In this document: positions 32,601 to 44,542 of the stretch, piece by piece | Layout of the letters: every line of letters starts with the position of its first letter | How positions within the stretch are numbered: the stretch's first letter is position 1 | DNA from: Schistocephalus solidus | Lineage: Eukaryota; Platyhelminthes; Cestoda; Diphyllobothriidea; Diphyllobothriidae | DNA length: 64,000 nucleotides | Assembly (NCBI GenBank): GCA_017591395.1 | Contig: WEDG01001234.1 | Span: 116,782-180,781 of the forward strand | Direction of reading: 5' to 3' | Made by a program: the position numbers and the translations under genes | The notes under the pieces: generated by a model | Databases searched by the model: none | What the model saw: only the letters and a program-made list of their open reading frames with translations | What the model was told of the DNA's origin: nothing

Positions 32601-34469
32601 CCTTAATGGAAAGATTTATAGCAGTTGGTTTCTTAAAACCAATGTATAAACCTGAAAATAGTAACCAACAATTTTCGAGACTTGTATTTGGCAAAAGGAG
32701 GAAATCTGACATCTAGACCAGCACGTTTATTCGTTTCTGTGGGCCTCCTGTCTTCAATTGCAGTTATTTACTTCTTCAAATATTTCGATGCCGAAATATC
32801 TGGCAAAATCTTCCAGTCATTTGCACTGTGATTTGTGGAATACCCATGGGATCCTACGGTTTTAAACGGATCGACCGGTCCTGCAAGGAACACGAGTTGG
32901 AGACTTTTCTAAAATATAAACAGAGCTGAGCACATCCCATCTCACTATTTTGGTTTGAAAATACGGTTTATAATGTTGATATCAATCCTTTATTCAACTG
33001 ATCGTCGACCAGTGCACCACGCGGACAGAACAGAATGTACACGAAGAAACCCTGACGAATGAAACCCGGCTTCACCTTCTTTCTCCTCGTGAGAGCGATC
33101 GAGAAAGGAAATTGTTTCTGCTGTTCGATGACAAAGGTCACAGCAGGAAAACATATTAATACAAGAAATCGGGAAGTGTTTGTTCACAAATTGGAGCCTG
33201 GTGCCAGATGTACTTCGACATCCAAAAAGTAAAAGCAATCACTTTTTAAGTACAACAGAACATGCTACTGGTAAAATGAAGTAGTAGCAAATTAGTTTTT
33301 TCTTAAACCTGTCACTATTTTCGGTTCTTCAGGTCCCGCTCCTGTGGATCATACTCACGCACACCGGCTCAGCACGATAACATCTGACTGCCCCGCATTT
33401 TGGCGAGTTAAAGAAGTCACCACCTCTTTGCCAAACATCTACTCAATAAAATGAGAAACGTGCGATGAACGTATGGGCAATTGTAATAACCTGAACTTTT
33501 GAGCCATTACAGGAGTTCAGCTTCAGAAACTCTTAACAGACAATGAGCAGCTTTGTAATCCGACAATAAGGGAGGAAGAGTGGTGCAGTGTCCGGCGCTG
33601 AACGAAAGCCACGTTGTCCAATAGACCGTGGCTTCACGGTGTGTTGACTGTGTTTGGTCGGGACTGGAGACTGGGCCACAGCAACTGGTCGCATTAGTGT
33701 AACGTTTGGTAGCACGTGGGAATATCAATATACCTGCACATGGAATCTACAGCAGCCCCTGCCTCCTATTATTGCCATCAGGTGACATAATTCACACCAT
33801 GGAGGAAGAATTCGTGGTTTTCCTCCAGGACGAGTGTGGTGACCTATGACAGAAAATGTTTCCCGCACTGACCCGTTTCTGGCTTGCGTGTTCGTGAGCT
33901 GAGCCATTGCGCTGTTGGTGGGCACCTTCATGGCAAGAAATTTTATAAACTCCAACCGATTGGTCAATTGCGTTCCATTTTTCCTTTCAGCTGAATGACT
34001 CTTTCACGCACGGTAGCTGCTGGAGGATTGATAGTGCGTTCTTCATATACGGTGAAGGGTCCAAAAGTGTTGGTAATTCCTCTATCGTCCTCCGTGGGAA
34101 TCTACGTAAAATGAAACAGCTGAAGTTGTCTGGGTGGTCGTTACATGCGGTGGACCCGGAGCTACTGCAGTTCCCGCTTATTTTGTCTCTCCTGTGCTGC
34201 CGTGCCTTTTCCTTTGAAATCGAGCCATAATGGGCCCATGTGAGTATCATTGAGCATTTGCTACGATAACTGAATATCTGCGCTGAGTTAGCCGCTTTCC
34301 GGATAAACGGGTGCTAGGTTCATCTGCACATGATGAAGAACAGTCGCCGCAGCCTAACTCCTCTCCGGTTTTGTCTTCCTTCCTTGTGAATTGTATGTCG
34401 GAGGGTGTTGGTAAGCAGTTACCAAAAAGTTGGTGAAATAATTTCTTAAACAGATTAGTGCAAAACATG
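29636..34469. other. no gene recognised
   Basis: About 4.8 kb without a recognisable gene or RNA. ORFs at 30975-31217, 31914-32129, 32104-32292 and 33725-34504 have no recognisable domains; 31914-32129 encodes one hydrophobic segment (FILILLLMSLV). A small duplication is listed separately. Confidence 0.35.
32461..32527. repeat. 23-bp direct duplication
   Basis: The sequence starting AACATTTCCATGTCCATCCT occurs at 32461-32483 and again at 32505-32527, 44 bp apart, with unrelated sequence between. Confidence 0.9.
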
Positions 34470-35430
34470 GAGCCAGGTGATCCAGACATTACTTGTGAGG
34501 TCACACCGAAGGGAAATTTGAATGAACATTTGGGTTAAAGACGTTCCAACCATCTGTGGAATAATCCTGTAATGCCCAATCTACAAACGGAAGTAGTATG
34601 ACAAGTAGTATGAATCTTATGTGTCAAAGACATTATACCGTACCTTCGAAACATAGGTACAGAAGCTAAAAGCCCTAGCTTCACTGTGTTTTTGCCGATA
34701 TTTCTGCTGCTTGTAAAGGCAGCAACGAGTGTCATTTAGGATCCCAGTGTGTTCCCAGCCTTCTCTATTTGGTTTCTGGTATAGTAAACTCCAGAGACTA
34801 ATCAAGGAAACTAATTCCTGAAATTATTACATTACAGGTCATGAGTAAGTGACCCGAGGCATTACTTTTAGGGTCAGAACCAAAAGTTCAAAGCAACATC
34901 TGGGTCGAAGACAATCAACCACCGTAGAGTAACCACGTAATGCCCATTCTACAAACAAGAAGTACTACAAGTAGTATAAAATGTATTCAACATGTAGTAG
35001 CAGAAACATGGGTGAAACATCTGTCTGGGCTTTAAGCTAGAAGCTACGTCGGTAGTACGGTATACCATCTTTGCCCTATACATTTTCTACTACTTGTAGT
35101 ACTACTTGTTTGTAGAATGGGCATTACGTGGTTATTCCAATGTGGTTGATTGTCTTCGACCCAAATGCTCATGGAAATTTCTGGTCTGACCCTAAAACTT
35201 CATGTACGGATCACCTGACATTATATCCTGTACTTAGTCATTTCATAAATTATTCCCCCGATTATTCTCCGGAGTCCATATTCGAGAGATCGCATAGAGA
35301 ACGCTGAGGGACCCACTGAGGAGCCGAACCCCACGTTGCTGTGCCATGCAGTAGCAGAAATATCGGCGAAACATGTGTCTGGGCTTTTAGCTAGTACCTG
35401 TGTCGGAAGTACGGTATACCATCCTTGCCA
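34470..35430. repeat. fold-back repeat cluster
   Basis: A block at about 34470-34740 matches in reverse 35250-34980. Within this, 34845-34993 and 35088-35245 form an imperfect inverted repeat around a loop of about 95 bp. Landmarks are AACCACGTAATGCCCATTCT and TACTACAAGTAGTA in the left stem and their complements in the right. A partial same-strand copy of the loop-proximal part (GAAACATGTGTCTGGGCTTT, then TACGGTATACCATC) is at 35340-35430. No coding content. Confidence 0.8.
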
Positions 35431-35484
35431 GTTCCTAAAAGATTGCTACCCCTCCCTCTTAATTATAACTTACTTGTTTTCTAT

Positions 35485-35910
35485 GTATCGAGAGTACAAT
35501 GCAGGGTCGTAGTTCTTAAAAGCGATTATTTTCAGTTCTTTTAGGACCCGTTTGGCAACTATGCATGGGACCGAGTTGCCCGTCAGTAGGTCGTTTTGTT
35601 CATCGAGTACGACACCAACCTCAATAATACGCCATTAGCCTCTGCCAGGAGAGCATGCTCTGTAGACGTAAAAACCTCTACCCGCATAGTACGCTGTGTC
35701 CACCACCGTAAGCATCTTGTTGGAGTGCTCGAATATCACTTGGCGTGCAAGTGCCACGGATAACGGATGCATTGGTTCAGACGCTATAAGAGGGTACCGA
35801 TTTCCTATAGCTAAAGATATGCGCACTGTGTCATACGATTGCAAAGTTAATATTTTCAGGCAATTCTGGTTGACCATAATCACAGTTGTTGTCAAACAAA
35901 AATAAATCAA
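35485..35910 (-). pseudogene. unassigned ORF with one in-frame stop, possibly rGC-related
   Basis: The minus frame from 35910 is open for 91 codons (IFEHSNKMLTVVD, GRGFYVYRACSPGRG) to a TAA at about 35635. It then continues in the same frame for about 50 more codons (RIIEVGVVLDEQND, CIVAKRVLKELK, YDPALYSRYIENK) to the next stop near 35485. The long shared frame suggests real but inactivated coding sequence. Weak similarity to the candidate upstream exon at 5040-5275, and a position 5' of the broken rGC ligand-binding exon, suggest it may be the N-terminal exon of that paralog, but I cannot assign it. Confidence 0.3.
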
Positions 35911-36934
35911 ACAAAAACAGTAGGCCTCTTATTGCAAGGAATGTGTGCAGTCGCCTGAAGAGGTTCTGTATTTGTGGAAAGAAATGTAGGCATGAACGGA
36001 GAAGTTAATGGAAGGTTAGAAACTTTCAAATCCAGAGGCAGTGTGTTAGCAATTTGTAGGCTGATCGTTTCCTTGAGCACGCACGCGCACCTCGCCAACC
36101 GTTATGTTTTTAGTTAAAGTCTGATCACCTAGCCCACGTTAAAACTGAGGCAAACTGCCGAACCAGTGTGAACAAATTCAACCCACACGGCTGTGTGAAA
36201 ACACTTTAAAGATATGGTTTAATTGTATGATGTTTTATAGAACATGGATTTCTGCAAACACGTGCAAAACCTTCTGTAACCTAGCTTAACAGTCCAATAC
36301 AAGATTCCTCGCCGGCCTGCGCTCTGGGACTCTTCTGACTCGTTTATGAAAGAGGCATGGCAAAGGCAAATTCTGACACCTGTCTCGTGTTCACAGGTAT
36401 TCACATTCTGTTGGTAGGCCCGCCTGCCTAATCTGATTCCGGAACACCGAGTCACGGTGTCCTCGACGACTCGCCAATGGATCCTAACGCAAGCGTGTTG
36501 GCAACATCATTTCTTAAAATTAACAGTGAGGTTACCGTATGACGCCCCAAGTGCACATTTCAATTTTTCCGGTTCATCGCGGTTTTCTCATGATCCCCAA
36601 AAAAACCAGGCTACTTAGACTGTACCATTCATCAGCAATGTGTTCTGCGCAGAAATCAAGTATGTCCAAACTTCGCACGTTAAAATACAGTCGGGAACAT
36701 GCGGACACCATTTGAGGCTGTTAAGATAATCCATATGATGGAAAACGTAGGCTTCCATTTATTATGCCATAGGTGGAGTCTTTGGGCACACCCAGAAAAC
36801 CTGGTAATTGCATTAGTTTGTCTTTATGTATCCGACAAGCCCTCTAAACTGGTCACGTGGTAGATAGGCTGGACCAACCCTGGGGGCGGCAGGCGTTATT
36901 CTTAGTTGAGATGAGGCCACATAACAAATGTCGA
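35911..36934. other. no gene seen
   Basis: No recognisable features. Confidence 0.35.
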
Positions 36935-37222
36935 ACATGGGGGGGGGAGGGGAGTGACCAACACTGGCACACGCAGGTTCAGGCTCACGCCGCACCCCGC
37001 TCTCCCACTCCGTGGGAGATTATTCATCTGCGCCCGACCCCGCCTCCGGTCTTCTTGACTATGTCTTCACAGCGGTCTCAGGTGGGTGAGTGAAAGGGAG
37101 TGTGGTAGGTGCAGCGCAAGTATACTACCACTTTAAACTAATCCACGCGCAAGTCACCGTCCCTGCACTATATTTCCGTGGAGCATACGGTGGACATCGT
37201 TGGATTACGACGGTCGAACTGA
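36935..37222 (+). mobile_element. zinc-finger LINE 3' UTR end
   Basis: Plus-oriented terminal part of the UTR: GGTCTTCTTGACTATGTCTT, CTCAGGTGGGTGAG, CAAGTCACCGTCCCTGCAC, GGAGCATACGGTGGACATCG. It ends in the terminal hairpin remnant ACGACGGTCGAACTGATA at about 37208-37226. Confidence 0.7.
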
Positions 37223-37226
37223 TATA

Positions 37227-40200
37227 TCCAACATGCGAAGTTTCCACAGCGTAATATATGGCCTTGGAAACGGTCACCTAAGTAATTATTAGCATCATCT
37301 ACTGGACGCTATTTAAAAATATTCAGTAGGTAAATAAGGTTAACAGTGATAGACGTTCTATTAGGTGCATGGTTTTGCTAAAATTCGGATTATTTGTTCC
37401 CAGTAACCGCATTGTTTTCGAGGACAACACGCCCCATGACGTTGTGCTTAATTATGTGGTTATATAATTTTTTTTATTTTCCTGCAGGTTTTATCCTAAT
37501 TGCAATATAAGGTTACTGACGATAGATCAATTACTGCAGACCAAATGTGGGAGAAATTCCAAAGACCACTTGCCGTAATAAGCACGTCGAACACCGTAAT
37601 TGTTATCTCTGGGACCTGCACAAATATAAAACCAAAGTAACTGATTATTTGCATGCCACATCTGACGAACAGGGCGTAACTGACAAATGGTTGGTTATCA
37701 CAGGATGGACAACAGTCCTGAAATTCTATTTCAGACAAATTGTTTAACAATGACAACACGTCAGCATAAAAATGTGCGGGTCAATTGTAGCTGTATAAGA
37801 TTTTTCACGTTAGCTGGAATATTCAGAATCGTTATCCGACTTTATTAATCTGCGCCGAAAGCCTACCTAAGACCCACATTCAAGCCATAAGACACATTTT
37901 CTCTTTACTCTTCTACCCGTATATCTGGTGAGACGGAAGTTTCGCGCAAGCATTTGGTCGAATGGTTTTCAATGCGGTCTGGGTAAGACAAGAGAGCAAG
38001 CTCTCTCTTCTGCCTGCGAGATTCATCTTGTTGCACGCATCTCTGGACGGCTGTAAGAATACTGCACCTGCTTACTCACGCTTTCAACTAAACCCTTGAA
38101 CAAATTTTTATACATTTTTAGAGCATACAAATTTTCTTAAAGTATCAATGGGAGGGGGCTTACCATGGATAATGACAAATGTTATGTATTTGAAATTAAG
38201 GAATAAATATCAGGGGAGAAATAAGCAAGTCGAGACAGATTGGGAATGTCTGAGGTTGGCATTTATCATATACGAACTTCAAATGGATTCAGCAGAGTAG
38301 AGCAGTTGGCTGTCAATCCCATTTGACGTAAAGATTGAGCTTAAAACGGGACTTTTCAAGCAATTTTTTGCCAAAATCGACCGTAGAGTCGCAGTTTATT
38401 CCATGGTATAAGGTATAAAACACATAAGGTTAGGCTTTTTTGAACTTTGGTTTTAGTGATTTTCTGTCTTTATCCTGACTCGATGAAGACGGTCTGCAAC
38501 TGAGCTCGAGAGTGGTCCCGAGACTTTGTACAGGCATCGGCATGTTGAAATTAGTGAAAAACTGCAAGGCATTCTTGACCGGAGACATTCTGCAAAAGTA
38601 ATTCAAAATAAGAAGGACCTTAGCACTTTAAGTCCTACGCCTGCGACCTCGTGGGGAATTGCCAGAGCAGGCAGGATTAACTGCTTGATAACACAGCATA
38701 CGGCTGACAGGCTTGGTCAACCGACTGGATCACGAAGAGGGGAGGGGAAAACAGTGCGGTCAACAGTGGGGCATCCATCTCCACGAAAAAGTAGTGCATT
38801 GCTCACTATGGTTGCTTCAGACACCAGTCCCTGGTGCTGTGTCGACTCCCACGATGGATGCCGTCGCTTGCGGTGGTCGAGCTGTCGAAAACCCCTCTAA
38901 TTTTGACGAGCTTCGCTTAGATAATAAAATCTGGTAAAATCCGATCTACTAATGATCAATAAATTGGGTAATTTTACACTACCGAGAAGTCCTCAGCGGA
39001 TTACTGAAAGGTAGGTAAGAGCTTAGATGTCAAAGCATGTGACCCAGGCGATCTGCGAAGTGCTCAGTGGGATTAAACTTCCAGAGTCAAGCGGTTTAGG
39101 AATGCCCATTGCTGTTTCTCTTGGGAAGAATTTTGGACACGGCTATCACTCAAACACTGGCGTCACTTATTTTAGAAAGCAAAAAAGAAACGACTCGTTA
39201 ATTTGGTTCTTGTGAGCTGCCAGATTTATCTGAGTCCTCAATTGCGACATAAAGTTGGAACGGGCAAAACCATATTCCTACTACGGATGCTTGACGTTCA
39301 CTATGTGCGAATAATCACCAGTCAAATTACTGACGCAAAGCTGGCTTATCACGCTAAGCAAGAGGGATGATGGTTAGAAGAGGAAGGCCATGAGACGGAT
39401 GAAACAACGTCTCTCAATTATTCTCTAGATAGTAGAACTTGATAATAGATGAAATGATAGCTCCGATAATCAAAGACTGTCTGGTTTAAATGATCGTCGT
39501 CGGGTACGCCTACCAGGTAATCGTCCTCCTCAGATAGTGGGTCTCCTTTGGCCAACAGCGAAAGTGGTTATTTTATCTCCTTAGTAAATTTTCCTTAACG
39601 ACTGAACACTAATATTTTGTTAGGAGTCTTTTAATTTTTAGACCTTCTGTGAGCTACAGCTGCAGTTTATTTGTGTCCTCGCTATGCCCAAGCTCGGTCC
39701 ATTAAACATTAAAAAAGGACAATCCGTTGAGAATTTTGCTAGTTTGGTCTTTCCATACTGTGACGCCGTTTGTGCTCATAGACAGAAATTTACGATTTTT
39801 TAGCATGTTCCTTAGCAGTGGAAGCTGTTGTAAAAAACACGAGTGGCTGTGATTTTAGATACGGGTGGGAGTGGAATGAGGGAAACTTACCCATCGGTCT
39901 TCAAGGGTTCTGGCAATGGCTTTGTTAATCCCGTTTTTCCCAGTAACCAATAGGAATTGAAATTTTTTTTGCCTTTGACGTTAATTGCGCCACGAAGCTC
40001 TAGCTGGTAGCCGGTAAGTTAGTCGAGAATGGGTTTTGTACTTGGACTGACGTGAATACGGAGGGCTGAAGTTCAAAAATCAAGCCAATTTACTGGAACG
40101 AGACATGAAAAAAAAACTCTTTCAGTGAAGCAGTTGAAATGTACAAACCTTCCCTGGTAGACTCGACGCAGTGCTCACAGTGCCACCAAAGAGGCAATAC

Positions 40201-40659
40201 CGAGGCATCTTTAATCCAACGACTCCTGCTACGCATGGACCTGTGGGTACAAAGAATATTGTGGTGTCATGTTCATTACAAAGAATGCTTTATGCATGCA
40301 ATCATAGCCCCCAAGGCGTCGTTTTTTCCATATTTAGTGCTGAATGAATGGAAAGTTATTTTTAAGCTGTGTAGTTTATAGAGAAGTGTTGAAACCCCCA
40401 AAAAATCATTTGATTAAAATGAGAAAATGATTAGCTTAAGTTTATTTAGTAACACCAAGTAAACATGAACTTGACCAGAAACAAAAAGTATAAGAGTAAG
40501 CGTATGGGCAGGGCATCTCCGTGGCCCATTAAAAAAACTGGCCTAGGAACGGATAAACGACCAAGAGGTCCTAATCTCGTGTACGTCTCACCAACTATGA
40601 GCTCAGAAATGACTGCGATCTGGGAATGGGAAAAAGATTGAGGTTGACATCTCAGCGCA
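37227..40659. other. no gene recognised
   Basis: About 3.4 kb without identified genes. The 124-codon plus ORF at 38526-38900 has no recognisable domain and reads like repeat-derived sequence. Confidence 0.35.
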
Positions 40660-40735
40660 TCCTCCTCGCTATAAAAAACTGACGCTCTTGAAGCTGTAAC
40701 AGTTCACCAACGGCCGTGGTTACCAACTGATGGGT
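40660..40735 (+). mobile_element. zinc-finger LINE 3' UTR fragment
   Basis: CTCAGCGCATCCTCCTCGCT, then CTGACGCTCTTGAAGCTGTAAC and GCCGTGGTTACCAACTGATG, follow the order of the UTR core. Confidence 0.5.
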
Positions 40736-41604
40736 CAACATAAACACGCGATGCCTTCTATGATGGCAGACCAAAAATTAATTGAAAGTTATGGCGAATG
40801 CTTCTGTTTTAAGGAGCTTGCTCCTTTAATCAGTCTCTGTTATGTTGAACATCCAGAGGATGAAATGTCTGACTTAGAAACGGTTTTAACAGGAGCCCAT
40901 GCAGTCTTGATAAATACCCTTTCGATTGAGGAGATAACATCTTACATAATGTGGCTTGCATCTACGAAGACGTTAAATCTTCAAATAAAATCGAAGTTTC
41001 CATTTTTCTCCTGGTAAATATCGGAGCAGTGTGTCTAGTGATGGCCAAAGTTTTTCGGTAGTTAGTTCACCGAACTTCTTGCTTGTTTATATGACCAGCC
41101 ATTAAACATTAAAAGGTAAATTTACTGGCTGCTTCCATCAACCTTTAAAACCAAACGTATGTTCACCAACCAGTCTTCTGAGTCCTTAGATAAGAATTTG
41201 TGCACTCACAAATCCTTTCAACTGTTGTCATCCAACCTCCCCGGGTTTAAAAACCTAAGCTTGCGGAAAACTTCTTATGAAATGAGCTTTGTGGAATGCA
41301 CGACAATGTATATTGCCTGTGCTCGTCACCAGTAATTATTTTACCAGTAGCAGCAGTAGTATCAGTTGAATTTACGAATAAGGAAAAATAAATACGATAA
41401 ATGACCTGTGGTCAATGAAGATGATTGCATTTATCCGGCGTAGGGGATTGGGTAACTTTGTATCTGAGCGAGAAAACTGTGTCTGTTATCCGTTTGATTC
41501 CCACCTCCAAGCCCATCAAGTTGTAGGTCTAAGAAGACTGGAGGTGGACATGGGTGAAATGGCCGGCCGGGCAGACTTCCCCACTCGGGTGGGCTGTATA
41601 CCTG
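40736..41604. other. no gene recognised
   Basis: A 95-codon plus ORF (40730-41017) and smaller ones have no recognised domain. A short hairpin around CCACCTCC / GGAGGTGG lies at about 41502-41549. Confidence 0.3.
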
Positions 41605-41950
41605 CTGGCACTTCACCCTAAAAAATTCCAACATACTGACTCATCGTTCACAACAGAGAAAGATGCCGTGTTATCCCGCTATGTTAGAGCTGTCCGATAC
41701 AAGAATGTAGTGTGCTGTCATTAATAAGGAGGTTTGAAAGGTCGTGCCAAGTGGTTCCAATTGTCTTCCATCTCCTATTTTGACTAGTTTCAAGTAAGAT
41801 CAATACTGTCAAGAATAACATCAGAAACGACGTGGATTTATATAAAGTTCCTTGTTTATGAGGATCACAGGAGGACCAATTACCCAGACGGTAAAAACAG
41901 ACTCCCAGGCCTCGGATAACACATCGGTAATAGGGTCATAGGTAGAAGAA
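41605..41950 (-). repeat. 346-bp dispersed repeat, copy 2
   Basis: Exact-length reverse complement of 19571-19916. Its ends do not coincide with any other element here, so this copy shows the unit's limits independently of the palindrome. Confidence 0.93.
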
Positions 41951-42437
41951 TGAACTCCAGTCTGAAACGCTAAATGTATCATGGACAGCTCCAAATGATG
42001 CGCCTAACTTAACACATAAAAACATTGACATATCTTTTAGCATTAGAGTACAAATTTGTGATCGTTAGAAATTCGGTGCCATTTTCCAGAGGTTTGTTAC
42101 AGATCAGATATCATCCCTATTTGGCGTATCACCAATATATATTATGACAGCAAAGCCACCACGAATACTCCATGGAAAACGGTCAGGTAAAGCTATTGCG
42201 AAACGTAAGCTTAAGTGGTTTAACCTAAATGTGGTGCCCTGGTTTAGGAATCTAAAAAAATCATGTAGTGTACTGCAATCAGACTTGGTAGCAAGGATAT
42301 TCGAGTAAGACACCTCTTCCGTTACCGGAATGTAAAGTTTTTTGTCCACACTTTTGTGTCCTTATGCCAGTCGTGTCTTCTCAAATTAACTTTTTTACGA
42401 GCTTGAAGCAATTTTAGTGAATTTATGACCCACGTAC

Positions 42438-42613
42438 CAGAATGCATACCTATCCGCAGCAGTATTGGATCATTGGGCATGTGTTGAACGACGAATGAAC
42501 GGCTGACGCTGAGAAGTTCCAAGGTCATGGTTGCAATCTCGCTTGCATGGCTTTTTAACCGTTGGGAATTGTAGCCCTGAGGACACCATATAGGCATCAC
42601 CTATGGTTTCCAC
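42438..42613 (-). pseudogene. receptor guanylate cyclase catalytic exon (second), frameshifted
   Basis: Acceptor GATTCAG precedes 42613 and donor G|GTACGT follows 42438. The exon begins VETIGDAYMVSSGL, the conserved cyclase segment carrying the second metal-binding Asp. After a +1 shift it continues HASEIATMTLELL, SFVVQHMPNDP and LLRIGMHSG, ending where the family continues with PVxAGVVG. The frame change falls between SGL and HASEI, where an A5 run could hide a one-base insertion. Either a pseudogene or a homopolymer sequencing error. The next catalytic exon (FGDTVNTASRM region) is not recognisable downstream; a very degraded candidate (YIGDTPN) lies near 42130-42180. Confidence 0.75.
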
Positions 42614-43034
42614 CTGAATCGAATGATCATAGAGTCCGATGTAAGTGGTTAATAAAGGAGAACACAAAAGACCAACGGATTTTAAACTTGCCCTAATCAG
42701 TTAAGCCAACTTTTGGCCATAAGGTTAATCCAATTCTGGTGTTGCCATGGTAGTATGATGATCCTACTCTACTCCCTTGGAGCTCTGGAAAACTGTCCTC
42801 ATTGCACCATTGCGAATATTTGCTTCGGGTCTCAAAATAACTGGAAAGCCATTCATTTTTACCGCAAGAACTCTAACTGCAAAAGCGGTTTCACCCTTAT
42901 TCATGACGTGCAGTAAATTCACTGGCCCTCAACTCGTCCAGACGTGCGTTCGTACAGTCTGAATCGCCCGTGCCACATTTGATCATAGCACCTCTCAGCT
43001 AATGCAACATAGATCACTTCGTCACATCACCACA

Positions 43035-43210
43035 TGACAGTTCAACCGTCGTGACCGGCAACGTTCACTGCCCTGTCTAACGAAGTGAGCGGAGCAGTAC
43101 GGTGATTTGTGCGTGAATGCGCTTATGGTAATACCGAACTTGTGCTGCACCTACCGCACATTCTCCGTCCTCACCCACCTTTGCTCCGATGGCAAAACAA
43201 TGTCAAGACG
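43035..43210 (-). mobile_element. zinc-finger LINE 3' UTR fragment
   Basis: Contains CTGCACCTACCGCACATTCTC, CACCCACCTTTGCTCC and AATGTCAAGACGATAGG in the same order as 62110-62190, so minus orientation. Confidence 0.55.
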
Positions 43211-43724
43211 ATAGGATATGGGCTGTAGTTCAGTGGCTGACAAAGACACGCGAGCCTGTCTCCGCGTGCTGCCTGTGGCCTGCCCATACGGCTTTTTTTA
43301 AAAAATGCTATGGCTATGCAAGGATTAATAAAGGAATACCGGGCGGCGGATTGCGGACTTAGCAGAGTGAGGGTGCTGAGATAGCAGGCACATGTACACG
43401 TCCATTAAATGCCACCAGCATGCACATAGAAACTCAACTTGCTAAATCTGGCTTTACTTGGCTCCAGCCCAATTCTGGGGCCTGCGCTGGCTGGGGACGC
43501 CAAAGAAGACAAAATAATATTGTCGTCTATCATATCTTCTACGTGAATACTTTTTCTATTACTGACTACTCGTCATCAAACCCACAGCGGCAATGACGCC
43601 GATCAGAGCTCGTCGGGCAAAAATGGAGCATGTCGTGGCTCCTCTTGCGGCCAGGTGTTATTCGTGCCTGCCACTCGCATGTGCATATTTATGCAAGCTT
43701 TACTACTGGCTACTGCATTGATTC

Positions 43725-44060
43725 ATGTCTAATAACGCCTCAAACCAACAAGTCCTTGGTATTGTTGATGAACGCTCACCGATCGCTTGTGAAATCTCTC
43801 GTCCCATTTTGCCTTAGTCGAGAAGGAGCACCAACCGGTCGCGAGGTTCTGTAGAATGTACAGTTTTAATTCCTGAAATAAGATTACGTAGTCAGATGCA
43901 TTGCCAGTAAAAACAACGTAGACTGGAATGGCCATTTTTGGCTAATTAGCCGTCATCAGCTTATCAAACTCAACCTCGGTGAGTGCCCTACCTCTAGGGC
44001 TCGAACCACGTGACCTGTTGGTCAGAAGTCCAACGCTCTCACCAGCCACGGGCGCATTGT
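43725..44060 (-). mobile_element. tRNA-derived SINE
   Basis: Minus orientation. Head at about 44055-43990 with GAGAGCGTTGGACTTCTGAC and box-B-like CACGTGGTTCGAGCC, body AAAAATGGCCATTCCAGTC, tail GAGCGTTCATCAACAATACC near 43765. Confidence 0.7.
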
Positions 44061-44089
44061 CTTGCCGTTTTAGATCGGGAATGTTGACA

Positions 44090-44195
44090 TTCATTGATGA
44101 ACGCTCACCGATCGATAACCGAACTCACTCGTCCCTTTCTGTCTTGGAGCTTCACTCTCGGGCCCAGGCGTGTCAACATTACCAATCTAAACTGG
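44090..44195 (-). mobile_element. SINE tail fragment
   Basis: Only the 3' part of the family: GAGCGTTCATCAA tail and CGAGTGAGTTCGGTT, followed by the next SINE in the opposite orientation. Confidence 0.5.
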
Positions 44196-44202
44196 CAAGA
44201 CA

Positions 44203-44400
44203 ATGATCCCGTGGTTATATGGTTAGACCGTTGGACTTCTGATCATCAGGTCGCGGGTTCGAGCCTCGCGTGTGGCACCACCTGGGGTTGGGTGTAACTG
44301 GCTAATGACGGATGATGAGCCAAAAATGTTCATTCATTCCCTTCTCCCTTCTCTTTGTTGGCATTGTTCATCTGCCATTGCTGTTGACATCCCCAGGAAA
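44203..44400 (+). mobile_element. tRNA-derived SINE
   Basis: Head CCGTGGTTATATGGTTAGAC and box B GTCGCGGGTTCGAGCCTC (about 44250-44267), with a tRNA-like CTTCTGATCATCAGG anticodon-arm region. Body with AAAAATGTTCATTCATTCCC is diverged. Confidence 0.72.
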
Positions 44401-44542
44401 GAAATCGCTTACTTGAGGCCATTCAATCGCCGGTCAGTTTGATTTAGCCTCACTTAGATTCAAATATAGGAGACTGAGCAAATTACAGGAATTTCACAAG
44501 ATGTGCATAAAAGTTAAGCTAGAAGTTTTTAAAAACATTCAT

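Noticed and set aside
33725..34504. Overlapping minus ORFs as a host gene or Penelope-like endonuclease
   Set aside because: One frame has GVYKISCHEG, faintly GIY-like, but the YIG half and the rest of the fold are absent.
34845..35245. CRISPR-like repeat array
   Set aside because: Only one inverted pair, not regularly spaced direct repeats, and the genome is eukaryotic.
42104..42349. Minus ORF with YIGDTPN as the next cyclase exon
   Set aside because: Resemblance to FGDTVN is limited to a few residues and needs a deletion and a stop to be explained; too weak to annotate.
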